From Lentzea atacamensis (GTDB lineage Bacteria > Actinomycetota > Actinomycetes > Mycobacteriales > Pseudonocardiaceae): DNA of 64,000 bases. The position numbers were made by a program, and so were the translations under genes. The stretch spans positions 374,138-438,137 of the forward strand of contig NZ_QLTT01000008.1 of NCBI RefSeq assembly GCF_003269295.1, read 5' to 3'. Position 1 is the stretch's first letter, and the number at the start of each line of letters is the position of its first letter. The notes under the pieces were generated by a model that did not search any database, was not told the origin of the DNA, and saw only the letters and a list, made by a program, of their open reading frames with translations. Below, one piece after another: positions 17,601 to 22,837 of the stretch.

Positions 17601-18128
17601 GTCGCGCGCTGCCTGGACGAGGTCCTGGTCGGACTCCGGCTCGGCCATGACGCGGTCGAGGGTGGCGATCTGCCTGACCGCGCGCTGCCGGCCCTCGGCG
17701 GCCAGTTCGGCGTCGACGGAGAACACCGGTGCCGGATCGAACCCGCGCTGCCGCACCACCTCGCGCAGCCACGCCTCGGGCATGACCCAGGTGTCCTCGT
17801 CGGCGACAGGCGGCTTGGTGGGTGTCTCGGTGGCAGGAGGAGAAGCGAAGGTGGCGGCGGGTTGGCCGGCGTTGTCGCGGTCGGTGCTGGGCTGCTCGGC
17901 GGCGGCAGCCTGGGTTGAGCCGACGGGTCGGTAGCCCTTCTTCTCCTTCTCCGCCACCAGCTTCGCGACGTGGGACTCAGCCGCCTCCGCAGACGCCAGC
18001 TCCTTCGTCTGGGTCTGCCCGGCCGCCCCCAGCCGTCCGAACCGGACGGTCACCACCGACCCGTCGCGGCCGATCTCCCAGAACTTCGCCGAGCCGCCAG
18101 AGACGAGCTCCCATCTGCGCACTGCCAT
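14619..18128 (-). CDS. WGR domain-DUF4132 giant protein (copy 2, operon head)
   Basis: A 1169-residue protein starting MAVRRWELVSGGSAKF at ATG 18128. Domain order equals copy 1: WGR (about 3-75), a Thr/Ala linker, a long helical repeat region with 'LLPCSASTYDEFM' and 'LPTDEAFTILLDRLDTKYV', and a C-terminal DUF4132 ('VRAVAADQIHRLERAMVDQR', 'LLWHIVRRLVWITDEG'). Conservation with copy 1 is highest at both ends and lower in the middle, where target recognition may sit. It is the first gene of the operon, behind its own DNA-damage-type promoter; copy 1 starts 73 nt after its stop with a second promoter in between. MolR-like proteins of this class have no firmly established function known to me. 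Confidence 0.88.
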   Translation of the reverse strand: MAVRRWELVSGGSAKFWEIGRDGSVVTVRFGRLGAAGQTQTKELASAEAAESHVAKLVAEKEKKGYRPVGSTQAAAAEQPSTDRDNAGQPAATFASPPATETPTKPPVADEDTWVMPEAWLREVVRQRGFDPAPVFSVDAELAAEGRQRAVRQIATLDRVMAEPESDQDLVQAARDHLAGHVNPVGAAAIAVMTRRDVATVHHWIADHGLTFAVDAMIESIGMHVNATWMPHKSDWGKPHLSRYGPVHLSNGSVDVQMLTALRYALAVADDAGRDAAEAVLERKTGLDAVMARAYLVPSRADWFDEACQQPNSLTHWWLLPCSASTYDEFMQAEASLTGSTFILHTAVYVLGTAVAPLLAKELDRPHQLADGRKRVLKVLAALPTDEAFTILLDRLDTKYVRPALLSAMGAFPARAARLLAERSSGNDELRKLLGVHLVTHPQLEVPAGFTPIDSALVPEAPAEALPPLLVSPPWLHRRAPVKPVVVPDVPVPAPSVVWQPGEREEWLKAACWSNRHDWRELLKEYEARRIGFRANDLFLMAPEDEVRHLLADWKPNFGWSSEPAGKRLAARFGLDALPPLLRIVESATNAAVILLPFASPEVAALMADWLVRLKQARRVALDWLGRHRETAARFLIPAALGAPGALRRNAEAAIRQLQSMGVDVVAVAPDAESAAGLRALLSVDPADVLPAKLPVIGEWADTRLLPQVLLSDRRHALSPEAARNLLMTAALSKPGDVYAGLPIVRDALDRDSLAEFAWAVFQRWQEVGAPSKEGWALTALGWFGDDTTVRALSPLIRNWPGESQHAKAVTGLDVLAGIGTEVALSHLNSIAEKVKFKALRTRAREKVSQIAAELGLSRDQLADRLVPRLGLDDEASLVIDYGPRQFRVGFDEQLKPYVLDPDGKRRKDLPKPGARDDEDRAPQEHKRYTALKKDVRAVAADQIHRLERAMVDQRTWTASEFHTVLAAHPLLWHIVRRLVWITDEGLSFRLAEDRTLANDADDEITLPEGATVRVAHPADLRDCLGAWGEVFADYEILQPFPQLSRPVHLLAPGEDFLTRLKNYRDEPHPVGRILGLTKKGWVRGEPQDAGVECWITRPFPGGGSLVASLDPGIAVGAVDVFPEIKFAELWYSTSGDGYWSVQQNAPSTVELDAITVSEVLSELESLRA

Positions 18129-18162
18129 ACCCCCGGAGTCGGTTCGAAGCTGATGTCGACGA

Positions 18163-18185
18163 ACCGTACCCAGGGGGTCTGACAG
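18163..18185 (-). promoter_or_regulatory. RecA-NDp/PafBC-type promoter of WGR-DUF4132 copy 2
   Basis: On the minus strand CTGTCAGAC (18185-18177), 8 nt, then TACGGT (18168-18163), 34 nt before the ATG. The spacing is identical to that before copy 1. It would place the whole six-gene operon under DNA-damage control if the actinobacterial PafBC activator recognises it. Confidence 0.58.
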
Positions 18186-18211
18186 TTTTGATGATCAAGC
18201 GAAAGCGCTGG

Positions 18212-19759
18212 TCAGAGCTCCCACCAGAGCGCGGTGTCCGGCGGAAGGAGCAACTGCCCGTCACGCACGCCGTAGTACGAGGACGCCAGCAGCACCGCGC
18301 CCGGATCCGGCAGCGAGACGACCTCGCCGGACAGGTTCACCGCGCACGCGAGGCCGTCCCGCTCGAACCACAGCACGTCGGCTGGCCCGTCGACCCACTT
18401 CACCCCGTCACCGGCACCCAGCGCGGGGTGCTCGCGGCGGATGCGCAAAGCGTTGCGGTAGAAGGACAACATCGAGTCCTGGTCATCCGACTGCGCCTCC
18501 ACGCTGAGCTTCGCCCAGTCCGCGGGCTGCGGCAGCCACGACCCGCCGGTGCCGAACCCGAGCGACGGGCCGGACGCGGTCCACGGCAGCGGTACGCGGC
18601 AGCCGTCACGGCCGCGCTGGGTGTGGCCGGAGCGTTCCCACATCGGGTCCTGCAGCACCTCGTCCGGCAGGTCCAGCACCTCGGGCAGCCCGAGCTCCTC
18701 GCCCTGGTACAGGTACACCGATCCCGGCAGCGCCAGCATCAACGCCAGCGCGGCCCGCGCACGCCGCACACCGGTCTCGCCGCCGCCGTACCGCGTCACG
18801 TGCCGTTGCACGTCATGGTTCGACAGCACCCACGTGGTAGGCGCACCGACCGGAGCCACCGCCGCCAACGACGAGTCGATCACCGCTCGCAGCGCGTCGT
18901 GCTCCCACTCGGCCGTGAGGTAGTGGAAGTTGAACGCCTGGTGCATCTCGTCGGGACGCAGGTACAGCGCCGTCCGCTCGGCAGAAGGCGTCCACGCCTC
19001 CGCCACCAGCACGCGCTCGCCGGGGTACGAGTCCACAACGGTGCGCCACTCGCGGTGGATCTCGTGCACGCCGTCCTGGTCGAAGAACGGCAAAGGCTCC
19101 GTGCCCAGCAGCTTCAGCTGGTCGGCGTGCCCGATGTCCGGCAGCCCCGCGGCCTTGATCATCCCGTGCGCCACGTCCACCCGGAAGCCGTCGACGCCCA
19201 TGTCCAGCCAGAACCGCAGCACGTCGCGGAACTCCGCGCGCACCTCGGGCAGCTCCCAGTTCAGGTCCGGCTGCTCCGGCGCGAACAGGTGCAGGTACCA
19301 GGAACCGTCGGCCACCCGCGTCCACGCCGGCCCGCCGAACACCGACTCCCAGTCGTTCGGCGGCTGGTCGCCCACGCCCTCGCGGAAGATGTAGCGCTCC
19401 CGGCCACGCCCGGCGAGCGCCTCCTGGAACCACTCGTGCTGGTCCGAGCTGTGGTTCGGCACGATGTCGACGATCACGCGAATGCCGAGCTCGTGCGCGT
19501 CCGCGACCAACGCGCGCACGTCGTCGAGTTCACCGAACTGCGGGTCCACCGCGCGGTAGTCCGCCACGTCGTAGCCACCGTCGGCCATCGGCGACGCGTA
19601 GAACGGCGTGATCCACACCGCGTCGACCCCCAGGTCGCGCAGGTAGGGCAGGCGTGAACGGATGCCGGGCAGGTCACCGACGCCGTCGCCGTTCGAGTCG
19701 GCGAAGCTGCGCACGTAGACCTGGTAGATGACGGCGTGTCGCCACCAGTCCTGGGACAT
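18212..19759 (-). CDS. GH13 alpha-glucosidase (oligo-1,6-glucosidase/maltase type)
   Basis: A 515-residue cytoplasmic enzyme (no signal peptide) predicted to hydrolyse alpha-glucosidic bonds of short oligosaccharides. GH13 regions: 'DIVPNHSS' (98-105), nucleophile Asp195 in 'GFRVDVAHG', acid/base Glu254 in 'LVAEAWT', and transition-state stabiliser Asp316 in 'LSNHDVQRH'. The early 'YQVYVRSFADSNGDGVGDL' is typical of alpha-glucosidases and trehalose synthase relatives. The start is ATG 19759, because 'DWWRHAVIYQVY' normally begins these proteins; the longer frame runs over the operator region. No transporter gene lies beside it. Inverted TTGCA repeats upstream suggest control by a LacI-type maltose regulator. 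Confidence 0.9.
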   Translation of the reverse strand: MSQDWWRHAVIYQVYVRSFADSNGDGVGDLPGIRSRLPYLRDLGVDAVWITPFYASPMADGGYDVADYRAVDPQFGELDDVRALVADAHELGIRVIVDIVPNHSSDQHEWFQEALAGRGRERYIFREGVGDQPPNDWESVFGGPAWTRVADGSWYLHLFAPEQPDLNWELPEVRAEFRDVLRFWLDMGVDGFRVDVAHGMIKAAGLPDIGHADQLKLLGTEPLPFFDQDGVHEIHREWRTVVDSYPGERVLVAEAWTPSAERTALYLRPDEMHQAFNFHYLTAEWEHDALRAVIDSSLAAVAPVGAPTTWVLSNHDVQRHVTRYGGGETGVRRARAALALMLALPGSVYLYQGEELGLPEVLDLPDEVLQDPMWERSGHTQRGRDGCRVPLPWTASGPSLGFGTGGSWLPQPADWAKLSVEAQSDDQDSMLSFYRNALRIRREHPALGAGDGVKWVDGPADVLWFERDGLACAVNLSGEVVSLPDPGAVLLASSYYGVRDGQLLLPPDTALWWEL

Positions 19760-19804
19760 GTCCTGAGCCTTCCGATGGGGTGTGTCAGCGGTCCAGGAAA
19801 GACG

Positions 19805-19874
19805 TTGCAAAAGTTTTCCGCAAGTCGACATGAGGATCGCTTGAGTTTTCGTTGCAAGCCTGCAAAGTTTTGCA
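19805..19874. promoter_or_regulatory. TTGCA-type (LacI family) operator cluster upstream of the GH13 gene
   Basis: Three symmetric elements lie 46-115 bp before the glucosidase start: TTGC...GCAA (19805-19823), TTGCA-N4-TGCAA (19852-19865) and TGCAA-AGTT-TTGCA (19861-19874), the last two overlapping. Such TTGCAA elements are typical of maltose/alpha-glucoside LacI regulators in actinobacteria. The regulator is not evident nearby; the two LacI genes in this window belong to the ceb locus and would be expected to prefer another box. The cluster also lies upstream of the plus-strand tRNA leader. Confidence 0.5.
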
Positions 19875-19951
19875 GCCCCGGATAATGCGTTGCGGCATCC
19901 CCGTGTCATCAGTCAGAGTGGATCTCGACGAACCGGAGAAAGGAGCCAGCC

Positions 19952-19999
19952 GTGATGCAGCACATGTGTCATCAGCACGTCTGGTGCTCCCCGGCATGA
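19952..19999 (+). CDS. Leader peptide MMQHMCHQHVWCSPA of the tRNA array (putative attenuator ORF)
   Basis: A 15-codon ORF (GTG 19952, or ATG 19955) with a good ribosome site, GAAAGGAG at 19938-19945, 6 nt before the GTG. After the start codons it reads CAG CAC ATG TGT, i.e. Gln-His-Met-Cys, then CAT CAG CAC GTC TGG TGC TCC CCG GCA TGA. Four tRNA genes begin 60 nt downstream in exactly the order Gln, His, Met, Cys. The ORF contains all six codons these tRNAs read by standard pairing (CAG; CAC, CAT; ATG; TGT, TGC), including CAT and TGT, which end in T and are unusual in such G+C-rich DNA. A hairpin covers its end and an intrinsic terminator follows. This is the layout of a ribosome-stalling attenuator; translation is inferred. 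A GATAAT element at 19881-19886 is a possible -10 box, without a clear -35. Confidence 0.65.
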   Translation: MMQHMCHQHVWCSPA

Positions 20000-20022
20000 G
20001 TTGACCCATGTCTCCGGGGAGC
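19986..20022 (+). promoter_or_regulatory. Leader hairpin overlapping the end of the leader ORF
   Basis: GCTCCCCGG (19986-19994) pairs perfectly with CCGGGGAGC (20014-20022). CATG (19995-19998) and CATG (20007-20010) can extend the stem across a 3-nt bulge. The leader stop codon lies across the edge of this extension. A ribosome ending the leader would open the hairpin; one stalled on the early Gln-His-Met-Cys codons would leave it free. TCTCCGG (20011-20017) can alternatively pair with CCGGAGA (19933-19939) next to the ribosome site. The hairpin shares only two bases with the terminator stem, so strict mutual exclusion is not shown. Confidence 0.55.
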
Positions 20023-20056
20023 CGTCCCGTCGCCGTCGCGACGAGACGGCTTTTTT
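20021..20056 (+). terminator. Intrinsic terminator between leader ORF and tRNA array
   Basis: GCCGTCCCGTC (20021-20031) pairs with GACGAGACGGC (20040-20050): ten pairs and one C/A mismatch around an 8-nt loop, followed directly by TTTTTT (20051-20056). A shorter stem GCCGTC (20032-20037)/GACGGC is an alternative. A six-T tail is striking in this genome. The first tRNA begins 3 nt after the T-run, so termination here would switch the array off. Confidence 0.75.
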
Positions 20057-20058
20057 GT

Positions 20059-20131
20059 TGCCCGTTGGTCCAATCGGCACGGACGCCGCGCTCTGGACGC
20101 GGAGATCGAGGTTCGAGTCCTCGACGGGCAG
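20059..20131 (+). tRNA. tRNA-Gln (anticodon CTG)
   Basis: A complete cloverleaf: acceptor TGCCCGT/ACGGGCA; D-stem GTCC/GGAC with GG in the loop; anticodon stem CCGCG/CGCGG around CTCTGGA (anticodon CTG at 20093-20095); T-stem CGAGG/CCTCG around TTCGAGT. T1-A72 and discriminator G73 are glutamine identity features. CCA is not encoded. It keeps T8, G18G19 and TTC, so it looks functional. First gene of the array. Confidence 0.85.
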
Positions 20132-20133
20132 CT

Positions 20134-20210
20134 GTGACCGAAGCCGAAGCAGTCGAGGCGCCAGGTTGTGATCCTGGTCGAAGCCGGTGCGAGTCCGGCC
20201 GGTCACCCCA
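20134..20210 (+). tRNA. tRNA-His (anticodon GTG), unusual elbow
   Basis: Acceptor GTGACCG/CGGTCAC with discriminator C73, the histidine hallmark, and encoded CCA (20208-20210). Anticodon stem CCAGG/CCTGG around TTGTGAT (GTG at 20168-20170). T-stem GCCGG/CCGGC. Oddities: base 8 is A, the D-loop has no GG, the T-loop is TGCGAGT (G at position 55 instead of T), and the base before position 1 is T, so the usual G-1 is not encoded. The G18-Psi55 and G19-C56 elbow contacts are therefore lost on both sides. Two nucleotides separate it from tRNA-Gln. Confidence 0.7.
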
Positions 20211-20211
20211 T

Positions 20212-20280
20212 CGCGCGGGACCCGGTGGTCACCTGGGCCTCATAAGCCCGGGCTGCCTGGTTCGACACCAGGACGCGCGA
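20212..20280 (+). tRNA. tRNA-Met (anticodon CAT), short D-arm
   Basis: A 69-nt cloverleaf: acceptor CGCGCGG/ACGCGCG (last pair G/A) with A73; anticodon stem TGGGC/GCCCG around CTCATAA (CAT at 20241-20243); T-stem CCTGG/CCAGG around TTCGACA. Only 13 nt lie between base 9 and the anticodon stem, against 16-17 usually, so the D-arm is reduced to at most 3-4 pairs. C1-G72 is paired, unlike initiator tRNA; an Ile(CAT) identity is possible, but the ATG codons of the leader favour Met. It begins 1 nt after the CCA of tRNA-His. CCA is not encoded. Confidence 0.65.
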
Positions 20281-20285
20281 TGCCC

Positions 20286-20356
20286 GGCCCACGTCACGAC
20301 GGCCGTGGAACGCTCTGCAACAGCGTTGACACTGGGTTCGACTCCCAGGTGGGTCT
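20286..20356 (+). tRNA. tRNA-Cys (anticodon GCA)
   Basis: Acceptor GGCCCAC/GTGGGTC (one G-T pair) with discriminator T73, the cysteine hallmark. D-stem CACG/CGTG with a 5-nt loop; anticodon stem ACGCT/AGCGT around CTGCAAC (GCA at 20317-20319); T-stem CTGGG/CCCAG around TTCGACT. CCA is not encoded. Last gene of the array; it lies antisense to the final codons of the IMPase-like gene, which ends at 20294. Confidence 0.75.
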
Positions 20357-21067
20357 CGGCAGGACGGCGCGGAAGGCGTCGTGCAGGACACCGTTGGTGG
20401 CCAGCACGACGTCGTCCGTGATCGTCACCCGGCCACCGGCCTCCTCCACGAGCACCGGCAGGCACGCCAGGTCGAACTCGTCCAGTTCGGCGCCGGCGAC
20501 CACGATCGCGTCGGCCTCACCGGTGACGAGGCTCAGCACCGAAACGCTGCCGTCCACCACCACGCAGCCTTCCAGCACGGGTTTGGCCTTGCCGTGCAGG
20601 CACACCCGAGCGCCGCGCAGCGAGTCCTGTGTGGACACGCGTGCGGTGGCTTCGTGAGAACCGGTGAACACCCGGCATCCGATCCCGCGTCCCGCCGCCA
20701 TCGTGCGACCGAGCGACGGCAACGCCGACACCGCGATCGCCGGCCCGCGCGAGTCCCGCATGGCCAGGTCCACCGAGTACGTCGGCCGTCCGCGCACGAA
20801 GTCCGCGGTGCCGCTGATCGGGTCGACGAGCCAGCGCCTGCCCGACGTCCCGTACCGCTCGGGACGTTCCTCGCCGGCGACCCCGTCGTCGGGCACGGCC
20901 GCGGCCAGCCTCCTGCGCACGAGGTCCTCGATCGCGAGGTCGATGGCGGTGACCGCGCTGCCGTCCTCCTTGTGCCGCACGTGCAGGGTGTCCGAGGCGA
21001 ACGCGGCCGCCGCGAGCTCCGCGGCCTCCCGCACGATCCGCAACGCCAGATCCAGATCGGTCCACAT
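20294..21067 (-). CDS. Inositol monophosphatase/histidinol-phosphatase-like protein with altered metal site
   Basis: A 257-residue IMPase-superfamily protein. Residues 65-67 are the metal-binding 'GEE', and 'WLVDPISGTADFVRG' (79-93) is motif A. The family sequence is DPIDGT; here the second metal-binding Asp is Ser85 (codon AGC), which should weaken or change catalysis. The C-terminal motif is 'EFDLACLPVLVEEAGG', keeping its Asp. Length is normal, but the last 20 residues ('RPTWESNP' onward) are encoded antisense to tRNA-Cys. The start is ATG 21067, 58 bp from the divergent ArsR-type gene. It may be a HisN-like phosphatase with other specificity, or inactive. Confidence 0.75.
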   Translation of the reverse strand: MWTDLDLALRIVREAAELAAAAFASDTLHVRHKEDGSAVTAIDLAIEDLVRRRLAAAVPDDGVAGEERPERYGTSGRRWLVDPISGTADFVRGRPTYSVDLAMRDSRGPAIAVSALPSLGRTMAAGRGIGCRVFTGSHEATARVSTQDSLRGARVCLHGKAKPVLEGCVVVDGSVSVLSLVTGEADAIVVAGAELDEFDLACLPVLVEEAGGRVTITDDVVLATNGVLHDAFRAVLPRPTWESNPVSTLLQSVPRPS

Positions 21068-21108
21068 GGCGCACGAGCTTGTCCGAGCGCGCCTGCCGCG
21101 CGTAACTG

Positions 21109-21127
21109 ATGTAGCGTTGTGCTACAT
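21109..21127. promoter_or_regulatory. Inverted repeat overlapping the ArsR-type start codon
   Basis: ATGTAGC (21109-21115) and GCTACAT (21121-21127) form a perfect 7-bp inverted repeat with a 5-bp spacer. The right arm includes the first two bases of the ArsR-type ATG (21126). It lies in the 58-bp region shared with the divergent IMPase-like gene, so a dimer here could control both genes. Autoregulation is an inference from position. Confidence 0.58.
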
Positions 21128-22100
21128 GATCGAGTTCGTGCTCGGCGAGTCCGACCTGGTCGACGTGCGGTTCGCCGTGTCGCCGCTCAACGAGCTCACG
21201 CTCAGCCTGCGCGTGCTGAAGGACCCGGCCAGGTACCCGCTGCACCTGCCGTTCGCGCGCCGCATCCGGGACGTCGACACCGAGGTCCTGCTGGCCCTGT
21301 CCAACGACCGCGGCTGGACACCGGACTTCCTGAGCCCCCGCCCGCTGACGCCGTTCACGAAGATCGAGGACGAGTTCGCCGCGCTCGGGGAGGTGTCCAC
21401 CCGCACGATGCGACGCGACCTCCGCGCGGTGCTCGGGGAGGTGCCCGCCGTGCTCCGGGACCGCGACCGGATGCTCGAAGCGCTGGAGACCTACTGGCAC
21501 GTTGCGCTGGCCGGTCACTGGGACCGGATGCGCGCCGTCCTGGAAGCGGACATCGCGCATCGTGGCCGGGAGATGGCCCAGCACGGCCTGGCGGCGATGC
21601 TCTCCGGCATCTCGGAACGGATCACCTTCTCGAGCCCCGTCGTCAGGGTGCTGGTCAAGGGCGTCGAGCCGCGGCGGGTCGAAGCGAGGGGACAGGGGCT
21701 CACCCTGATGCCCAGCCTGTTCGCGCGGCGCACGGCCGTGCCCGTCGATCCCGAGGCACCGCCGTTGCTGATCTACGCGGCCCGCGGCGCCGGCACGGTG
21801 TGGGAGACCGGCCGGGCGAGCGGCCCCGCGGCGCTGGTCCGCGTGCTCGGCCAGGTGCGGGCGGATCTGCTGGCCGGGCTGGGCGAACCGCGCTCGTCCA
21901 CCGACGTCGCGCGGCGCACCGGTGTCACGACCTCTGCGGTGAACCAGCACCTGCGGGCGTTGCGCGACGCCGGTCTGCTCGCCTCGCAACGGCACGGCCG
22001 CAGCGTCGTGTACGCCCGCACCGAGCTCGGGGACGCCCTCGTGTCCCATTCCTCGGGACGGGGAAGCAACTCCGCAGACCCGCCGTTCTCCCGGACATGA
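21126..22100 (+). CDS. ArsR-like winged-helix regulator with DUF5937-type N-terminal domain
   Basis: A 324-residue protein, distant paralogue of the regulator at 2702. The N-terminal region begins 'MIEFVLGESDLVDVRFAVSP' and contains 'ARRTAVPVDPEAPPLLIYAARG'. The winged helix is near residues 255-310: 'RSSTDVARRTGVTTSAVNQH' and wing 'LASQRHGRSVVYARTE'. The short C-terminal tail is Ser-rich. The start codon overlaps a perfect inverted repeat. Its stop TGA overlaps the ATG of the DUF1684 gene, so the two are translated together. No metal-binding cysteines are apparent, so the signal is unlikely to be a heavy metal. Confidence 0.8.
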   Translation: MIEFVLGESDLVDVRFAVSPLNELTLSLRVLKDPARYPLHLPFARRIRDVDTEVLLALSNDRGWTPDFLSPRPLTPFTKIEDEFAALGEVSTRTMRRDLRAVLGEVPAVLRDRDRMLEALETYWHVALAGHWDRMRAVLEADIAHRGREMAQHGLAAMLSGISERITFSSPVVRVLVKGVEPRRVEARGQGLTLMPSLFARRTAVPVDPEAPPLLIYAARGAGTVWETGRASGPAALVRVLGQVRADLLAGLGEPRSSTDVARRTGVTTSAVNQHLRALRDAGLLASQRHGRSVVYARTELGDALVSHSSGRGSNSADPPFSRT

Positions 22101-22837
22101 GCTTCGCGGAGGACTGGCAGACGTGGAAGACGGAGCGGGAGAAGAGCCTGGCCGACCCGTACGGGTGGCTTGCGCTGGTCTCGCTCGACTGGCTGGAGAC
22201 CGCCCCTCGTGCCTATGAGGGCCTACCGGGCGTGTGGTGGCAGGACGACGACGCGGCGTACTGGCAGAACGGGGGAGAGCCGCAGCGGTTCGCACTCGTC
22301 CAGAGCGGTCCCGGCGCCCGCGTCGAAGCCGGTGACGTGGAGATCGAAATCGCGCGGCGCGGCGGGTACCTGATCCGCGTCCACGACCCGAAAGCCGAAG
22401 TGCTCCAGAACTTCCGCGGCGTGCCGTCGTACGAGCCGCAAGAGAGGTGGGTGCTCGAAGGCGTGTACGAACCGTTCGACGCACCTGTGCCCACAACCGT
22501 TGGTGCGGTCGTGGAAGGACTTAGCCACGTCTACGAGGCACCGGGCCGTGTGCGGTTCACGTACAACGACACCGAGCACACGCTGACGGCGTTCAACGGA
22601 CGCAACGGCGGCCTGAGCATCCTGTTCACCGACGCCACCAGCGGTGTGACCACGTACGGGGCGAACCGATCTCTCGCGGCAACCCCGGTGAACGCCAAGG
22701 TGGTGCTCGACTTCAACCGCGCCACGAACCTGCCGTGCGCGTTCACCGACTTCGCCACCTGCCCGCTGCCGCCCGCGGGCAACCACCTGCCGTTCGCCGT
22801 CGAGGCTGGCGAGCAGACGCCCTACGAGCGCGGTTAG
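22097..22837 (+). CDS. DUF1684 family protein
   Basis: A 246-residue protein with the DUF1684 signature: N-terminal 'WKTEREKSLADPYGWLALVSLDWL' (given in two parts: 'WKTEREKSLADP', 'YGWLALVSLDWL'), central 'GGLSILFTDATSG', and the strongly conserved C-terminal 'DFNRATNLPCAFTDF' plus 'TCPLPPAGNHLPFAVEAGE'. The last block usually carries conserved Asn, Cys and Glu residues and may bind a ligand; no reaction is established to my knowledge. No signal peptide. It is translationally coupled to the ArsR-type regulator (ATGA overlap), which points to a regulated stress or detoxification pair. Confidence 0.85.
   Translation: MSFAEDWQTWKTEREKSLADPYGWLALVSLDWLETAPRAYEGLPGVWWQDDDAAYWQNGGEPQRFALVQSGPGARVEAGDVEIEIARRGGYLIRVHDPKAEVLQNFRGVPSYEPQERWVLEGVYEPFDAPVPTTVGAVVEGLSHVYEAPGRVRFTYNDTEHTLTAFNGRNGGLSILFTDATSGVTTYGANRSLAATPVNAKVVLDFNRATNLPCAFTDFATCPLPPAGNHLPFAVEAGEQTPYERG

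Noticed and set aside
19952..19999. Leader peptide as precursor for tRNA-dependent peptide extension (PEARL type)
   Set aside because: The Cys/Trp-containing end invited this idea, but no ligase, protease or transporter gene is near; attenuation explains codons, terminator and tRNA order better.
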